From contig JACETS010000032.1 of assembly GCA_013911195.1 (NCBI GenBank), positions 1 through 17,918 of the forward strand: 17,918 nt of DNA, written 5' to 3'. The notes below the pieces were generated by a model that had not been told where the DNA came from, searched no databases, and saw only the letters and a list, made by a program, of their open reading frames with translations. A program made the position numbers and the translations under genes. The DNA comes from Verrucomicrobiales bacterium (GTDB taxonomy: Bacteria > Verrucomicrobiota > Verrucomicrobiia > Verrucomicrobiales > DEV007). This document shows, piece after piece, positions 14,582 to 17,918 of the stretch. How positions within the stretch are numbered: the first letter of the stretch is position 1; each line of letters opens with the position of its first letter.

Positions 14582-15325
14582 GTGTTGGAAGCTGAAAACA
14601 GAGTATCATTGGAAATCTTTGAGGGTCCCCTTGATTTACTTCTTTATTTAATAAAGAAGGATGAGGTTGATATTTATGAAGTTTCGATTGAGAGAATTAC
14701 TGATCAATATCTCGAATATATAGATACTTTTAAAATTTTAAATATTGAATTGGCGAGTGAATTTATAGTAATGGCTGCCAACCTTATGTATATAAAGAGC
14801 AGAACTCTGCTTCCTAGGAATGAACAAGCTCCAGAGGAGGATATAGATGAAGAGGATCCAAGGTGGGAGCTTATTCGACAGCTAGTTGAATATAAAAAAT
14901 TTAAGGATGCTGCGAGTTACTTAGAAAAAAGAGAAGGTGAGGCTCAGAAGTTTTTTTCTGCGGAGCAACAGCCTTCTGAAGATCCAGAAGAAGAAGAGGG
15001 TGAGTTGATCATAAATGTTGGAATTTTTGATCTTATTCAAGCGTTTCAGGGAGTTTTGAAGAGGTTTGATGATGAAGATGAGCTGACTGAAATAGCTGAT
15101 GACCGTTTTACGGTAAGTGATAAGATAGACTATCTTTTAACCAATATTGGAAAAGGTGAAAAGATCAGTTTTAAAGGGCTTTTTAGAGAAGCTAGCACCA
15201 AAGGTGAAGTATTAGTCACTTTTCTTGCCTTGCTCGAGTTGATCCGTTTGAAGGAGTTTCAAGTTCGTCAGAAGGGTGTTCTTGGAGAAATTGAGCTTAC
15301 GAGAAGCAATTTGGATCAATTTTAG
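14582..15325 (+). CDS. scpA: Segregation and condensation protein A
   Basis: ScpA is the kleisin subunit of the Smc-ScpAB condensin and bridges the Smc heads to organise and segregate the chromosome. The 247 residues carry the classic N-terminal block VSLEIFEGPLDLLLYLIKK (8-26) followed by DIYEVSIERITDQYLEYI, then ELASEFIVMAANLMYIKSR (56-74). An acidic linker follows (about 82-92 and again 128-145), then a C-terminal winged helix (about 185-240) that would bind the Smc head. The start is GTG: TAA lies three codons upstream in frame and the conserved block begins soon after. GAG abuts the GTG, too close to serve as a normal Shine-Dalgarno. scpB and smc are not in the window. nusA follows after 125 bp, and a promoter in that gap suggests scpA is a separate transcription unit. 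Confidence 0.93.
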   Translation: MLEAENRVSLEIFEGPLDLLLYLIKKDEVDIYEVSIERITDQYLEYIDTFKILNIELASEFIVMAANLMYIKSRTLLPRNEQAPEEDIDEEDPRWELIRQLVEYKKFKDAASYLEKREGEAQKFFSAEQQPSEDPEEEEGELIINVGIFDLIQAFQGVLKRFDDEDELTEIADDRFTVSDKIDYLLTNIGKGEKISFKGLFREASTKGEVLVTFLALLELIRLKEFQVRQKGVLGEIELTRSNLDQF

Positions 15326-15360
15326 TGATTTGTGATATTTGCTCAAGTTTGGTTTACAGC

Positions 15361-15388
15361 TTGACGCTAAGGAGTCTAATTATATAGT
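15361..15388 (+). promoter_or_regulatory. nusA: Probable nusA promoter
   Basis: TTGACG (15361-15366), a 16-bp spacer and TATAGT (15383-15388) make the best sigma70-like promoter in the window. Predicted transcription would start around 15394-15396, just ahead of the leader hairpin and about 55 nt before the nusA ATG. This supports independent transcription of nusA-infB from scpA. Confidence 0.5.
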
Positions 15389-15397
15389 TAAGGTCTC

Positions 15398-15435
15398 CGA
15401 AAAAAGAGTGGACGTGTAGTTCCGCTCTTTTTTCG
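15398..15435 (+). terminator. Leader hairpin or attenuator ahead of nusA (or scpA terminator)
   Basis: CGAAAAAAGAGTGGA (15398-15412) pairs over 15 bp, with a single T-G wobble, with TCCGCTCTTTTTTCG (15421-15435), leaving an 8-nt loop. A-tract and T-tract flank the GC-rich core, as in a bidirectional intrinsic terminator. It could simply end scpA transcription. However, the probable nusA promoter lies just upstream, so the hairpin would fall at the 5' end of the nusA transcript. Confidence 0.72.
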
Positions 15436-15450
15436 TCTTTATATAAAAAA

Positions 15451-16824
15451 ATGACTAGCGAAATACAGGTTCTCTTTGAGTATTACGAAAAGGAAAAAGG
15501 AATACCTCGAGATACGATGGTAGAGGCTCTTTCAACTGCTCTTCTTTCTGCAGCTCGTAAAAGTGTTGGTCCAGCTCGGGAATTAAGAGTAGACGTTAAT
15601 CCAGATAAAGGTGATATTGTGGCAGTTGCAAAATTAATTGCTTCAGATAACGTAAAATCTCCATATGAGGAAATTTCTATGGAAATCGCTCGCAAAATTA
15701 ATCCTGAAGCTCAGCTAGGAGACGAGATCGAGGTTAAAGTAACTCCTAAAGATTTTGGTAGAATTGCCGCGCAAACAGCAAGGCAAACTATGATGCAACA
15801 ACTTCGGATTGCTGAAAAAGCCATGATCTATGATGAATTTAAGGATCGTGCTGGTGATATTGTGGGTGGAACTGTCAGACGTTTTGACAAATCTGATGTA
15901 ATGGTTGATTTGGGCAAATTTGAGGGAACTATGCCTTCAAGAGAAAGAGTTACTACTGATCAATATAGCATTGGTGATAGAATTAGGGCATACGTTGTTG
16001 CTGTTGAGAACGGTTCGAGAGGTCCTGAAATTATACTATCTAGAAGTCATCCCAATTTTGTCAGGAGGCTCTTTGAATTTGAAGTCAGTGAGATTGCGGA
16101 CCAAACAGTTGAAATTCGAGGCATTGCTAGGGAGCCTGGGTTTAGAACCAAAGTAGCAGTCTATTCTGCTGACCCTAAAGTAGATCCAGTAGGAGCATGC
16201 GTGGGGCTTAGAGGGGCCAGAGTTAAAAACATTGTTAGAGAACTAAACAATGAAAAAGTTGATATCATAAGATGGAGTGAAGATTTAACTGAATTCGTCA
16301 CTGATGCTCTAAAGCCTGCAATTATTCGATCTATCGAAATTGATGAGGCAGAAAAACAAGTAAGAGTTACAGTGGATGAAGAGGAGTTATCTAAGGCCAT
16401 AGGTAGGAGAGGTCAAAATGCTAGATTGACTTCTAGGTTATTAGGCTGGGATGTCCAAATAGAGAAAGATTCTTCCAAAACTGAGATATTTGAGAAAAGG
16501 GTTGTTGATGCTGCTAACGAGTTTGTCTCAAAAATTGGAGAAGAAGTCATTGATACCGATACTGCTATAAAGCTCGTTAAAGGAGGTATTGTGAATTTGG
16601 AGTTCTTTTCAATGGTTGATGTGAGTGACGTTGCTGATATTTTGGAGGGAGATAGTGAGGCAGCTCAAAAAATTTGTGAAGCTGCCAAAAAAATTGCTCC
16701 TGAAGCCGAGGGTTCATCCCTTTCGGCTAATGACCAATCTGAAGAGTTGCAAGACTCTAATAATGACTCTGAGGGGGCTGAATCTTCTCAAGAGGATGAG
16801 GTTGATAAAGAATCCGAGAATTAA
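15451..16824 (+). CDS. nusA: Transcription termination/antitermination factor NusA
   Basis: NusA binds RNA polymerase and nascent RNA, modulating pausing, intrinsic termination and antitermination. The 457 residues contain the N-terminal polymerase-binding domain (1-130, starting EIQVLFEYYEKEKGI), an S1 domain (about 134-200), KH1 with DPVGACVGLRGARVKNI (245-261) and KH2 with LSKAIGRRGQNARL (313-326). A short C-terminal helical segment (about 380-412) and a strongly acidic, Ser/Glu-rich tail (about 418-457) end the protein, in place of the longer paired acidic repeats of E. coli NusA. The ATG is preceded only by A residues, with no Shine-Dalgarno. infB follows 37 nt downstream, the conserved nusA-infB order. 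The customary upstream neighbour rimP is absent; scpA is there instead. The leader hairpin suggests possible autoregulation. Confidence 0.96.
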   Translation: MTSEIQVLFEYYEKEKGIPRDTMVEALSTALLSAARKSVGPARELRVDVNPDKGDIVAVAKLIASDNVKSPYEEISMEIARKINPEAQLGDEIEVKVTPKDFGRIAAQTARQTMMQQLRIAEKAMIYDEFKDRAGDIVGGTVRRFDKSDVMVDLGKFEGTMPSRERVTTDQYSIGDRIRAYVVAVENGSRGPEIILSRSHPNFVRRLFEFEVSEIADQTVEIRGIAREPGFRTKVAVYSADPKVDPVGACVGLRGARVKNIVRELNNEKVDIIRWSEDLTEFVTDALKPAIIRSIEIDEAEKQVRVTVDEEELSKAIGRRGQNARLTSRLLGWDVQIEKDSSKTEIFEKRVVDAANEFVSKIGEEVIDTDTAIKLVKGGIVNLEFFSMVDVSDVADILEGDSEAAQKICEAAKKIAPEAEGSSLSANDQSEELQDSNNDSEGAESSQEDEVDKESEN

Positions 16825-16861
16825 TACCGGAATCAGCCCATGAAAAAACAAAAAAAATTTA

Positions 16862-17918
16862 ATGCCAAAAAACTCAAATCCGGAAGAATCCGACCAAAAA
16901 AATGAGGGGGATTCTTCTAATGAAAATCCTAAAAACGATGATATAAAGTCTTCTAGCAAAGAGGCTTTGTCTCTCTTCGAAGAGCAAGAGAAAAGAGAGG
17001 CGAGAAAAAGTAAAAAAAAGGACTCTGGAGTTGATAGTAGTAAAGTTGGCGGGATTTTGCCTCCAATTTCTAAGCTGATTGAGGAAGATTCTGGGGATTC
17101 TCACTCTGAAAAAGAGAGTAACGAGAGTATATCTGATGATTCCAATGTAATTCATATAAAACCGCCCATTATTCTCAAAGATCTTGCGGATAAAATGGGC
17201 ATAAAGCCCTTTAATATTATTCGAGATCTAATGGGGTTAGATGTCTTTGCTAGCTTAGATAGTTCAATTGAGCCGGAGGTTGCTACTCAGATTTGTGAAA
17301 AGCATGGGTTTGTTTTTGAAAAAGAAAAGAGAGAAAAAGGAGGCGGTGTACATAAGGTTGAGGAGGTTATTGAGGAACCTCCTCCACCAGAACCTGAAGA
17401 AAAGGGTGAGGAAGAATTGCCATTGCGTCCTCCTGTGGTGACTGTTATGGGACATGTTGATCATGGAAAGACGTCAATTTTAGATGCTATAAGGAAGAGT
17501 AGAGTGGCTGCTGGTGAAGCTGGTGGAATCACACAACATATAAATGCATACAGCGTTGAACATGACGGAGCGAATATTACATTTATTGATACTCCTGGGC
17601 ACGCGGCGTTTACTGAAATGAGAGCAAGAGGTGCTAATATTACGGATATAGTTGTATTAGTAGTTGCTGCAAATGATGGAATTATGCCAACAACACATGA
17701 GGCAATAAGTCATGCTCGAGCCGCAGGTGTTACTATAATTATTGCAATCAACAAGATAGATCTTCCTAATGCAGACCTTAATAAGGTTATTGCTCAACTC
17801 CAAGAGAATGATCTAACTCCTGAGGACTGGGGAGGAGAAACCATATGTGTTCAAACATCTGCAACTCAGGGTTTAGGAGTAGATGATCTATTGGAAATGA
17901 TAGCTCTTCAGTCCGAAG
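16862..17918 (+). CDS. infB: Translation initiation factor IF-2, N-terminal part (cut by window end)
   Basis: IF-2 is the GTPase that brings initiator fMet-tRNA to the ribosome. About 352 residues are visible; the reading frame stays open to the window edge, so the gene continues beyond it. The first ~95 residues are charged and low-complexity, unlikely to be folded. An IF2_N-type domain spans about 97-152 (IHIKPPIILKDLADKMGIKP onwards), followed by an acidic/proline linker. The GTPase domain begins with VVTVMGHVDHGKTS (G1, GHVDHGKT at 197-204), GGITQHI (G2, 221-227), DTPGHAAF (G3, 243-250) and NKID (G4, 297-300). The usual ITQHIGAY reads ITQHINAY. ATG 16862 is the first start after an in-frame stop at 16841-16843, and there is no Shine-Dalgarno. 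Confidence 0.95.
   Translation, partial: MPKNSNPEESDQKNEGDSSNENPKNDDIKSSSKEALSLFEEQEKREARKSKKKDSGVDSSKVGGILPPISKLIEEDSGDSHSEKESNESISDDSNVIHIKPPIILKDLADKMGIKPFNIIRDLMGLDVFASLDSSIEPEVATQICEKHGFVFEKEKREKGGGVHKVEEVIEEPPPPEPEEKGEEELPLRPPVVTVMGHVDHGKTSILDAIRKSRVAAGEAGGITQHINAYSVEHDGANITFIDTPGHAAFTEMRARGANITDIVVLVVAANDGIMPTTHEAISHARAAGVTIIIAINKIDLPNADLNKVIAQLQENDLTPEDWGGETICVQTSATQGLGVDDLLEMIALQSE

Noticed and set aside
16714..17464. Several minus-strand open frames opposite the end of nusA and infB, rich in Phe/Leu/Arg
   Set aside because: They are antisense images of the acidic/lysine-rich coding sequence of nusA and infB, have no family features, and overlap each other.

Overview
This window is an AT-rich stretch of bacterial chromosome holding core housekeeping and cell-envelope genes. 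I see no phage, insertion sequence, plasmid or CRISPR material. The best guess for the organism is a marine-type, low-GC member of the Verrucomicrobiota (Opitutae/Puniceicoccales-like). The case rests on recalled family features, not on any search: the divergent PgeF with an HSGKKG motif, a LepB with a long insert, an LptF/G permease with an extra N-terminal membrane region, an Agl23-type glycosyltransferase, a conserved unknown gene of the kind I associate with Verrucomicrobia and Planctomycetes, and the style of the IF2 N-terminal domain. Both tRNA genes lack an encoded CCA, and most genes have no recognisable Shine-Dalgarno sequence.

Left part (1-3600): a MarR-type regulator ends in a strong intrinsic terminator whose T-tract runs directly into the start codon of a PgeF-like gene. 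Then come a small Dabb-domain gene (minus) and ispE (plus), diverging from only 35 bp, then pdxH (minus), which diverges from hpt (plus). Centre-left (3060-7800): a plus-strand run of hpt, moaD, lepA, lepB and a squalene/phytoene synthase. lepA and lepB overlap at TAATG.

Centre-right (7807-12228): a compact minus-strand operon, read from right to left as Agl23-like membrane glycosyltransferase, apbE, an lptF/lptG permease and a conserved unknown protein. Its theme is the cell envelope plus flavinylation. A divergent ABC exporter (12346-14151) follows.

Right part (14152-17918): a 430-bp stretch with tRNA-Lys(UUU) and tRNA-Arg(UCU) on the minus strand plus several inverted repeats, then scpA, nusA and the first ~350 codons of infB, all plus strand. 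A good sigma70-type promoter lies immediately before a 15-bp U-rich hairpin in the nusA leader, which looks like an attenuator. rimP is not next to nusA.

Functionally, ispE (MEP pathway) and the squalene/phytoene synthase are both isoprenoid enzymes. lepB, the LptF/G permease, the ABC exporter and the glycosyltransferase serve the envelope. lepA, nusA, infB and the tRNAs serve gene expression. I found no clearly novel multi-gene system. The observations most worth following are the conserved unknown gene in the envelope operon, the terminator/start-codon fusion before pgeF, and the nusA leader hairpin.
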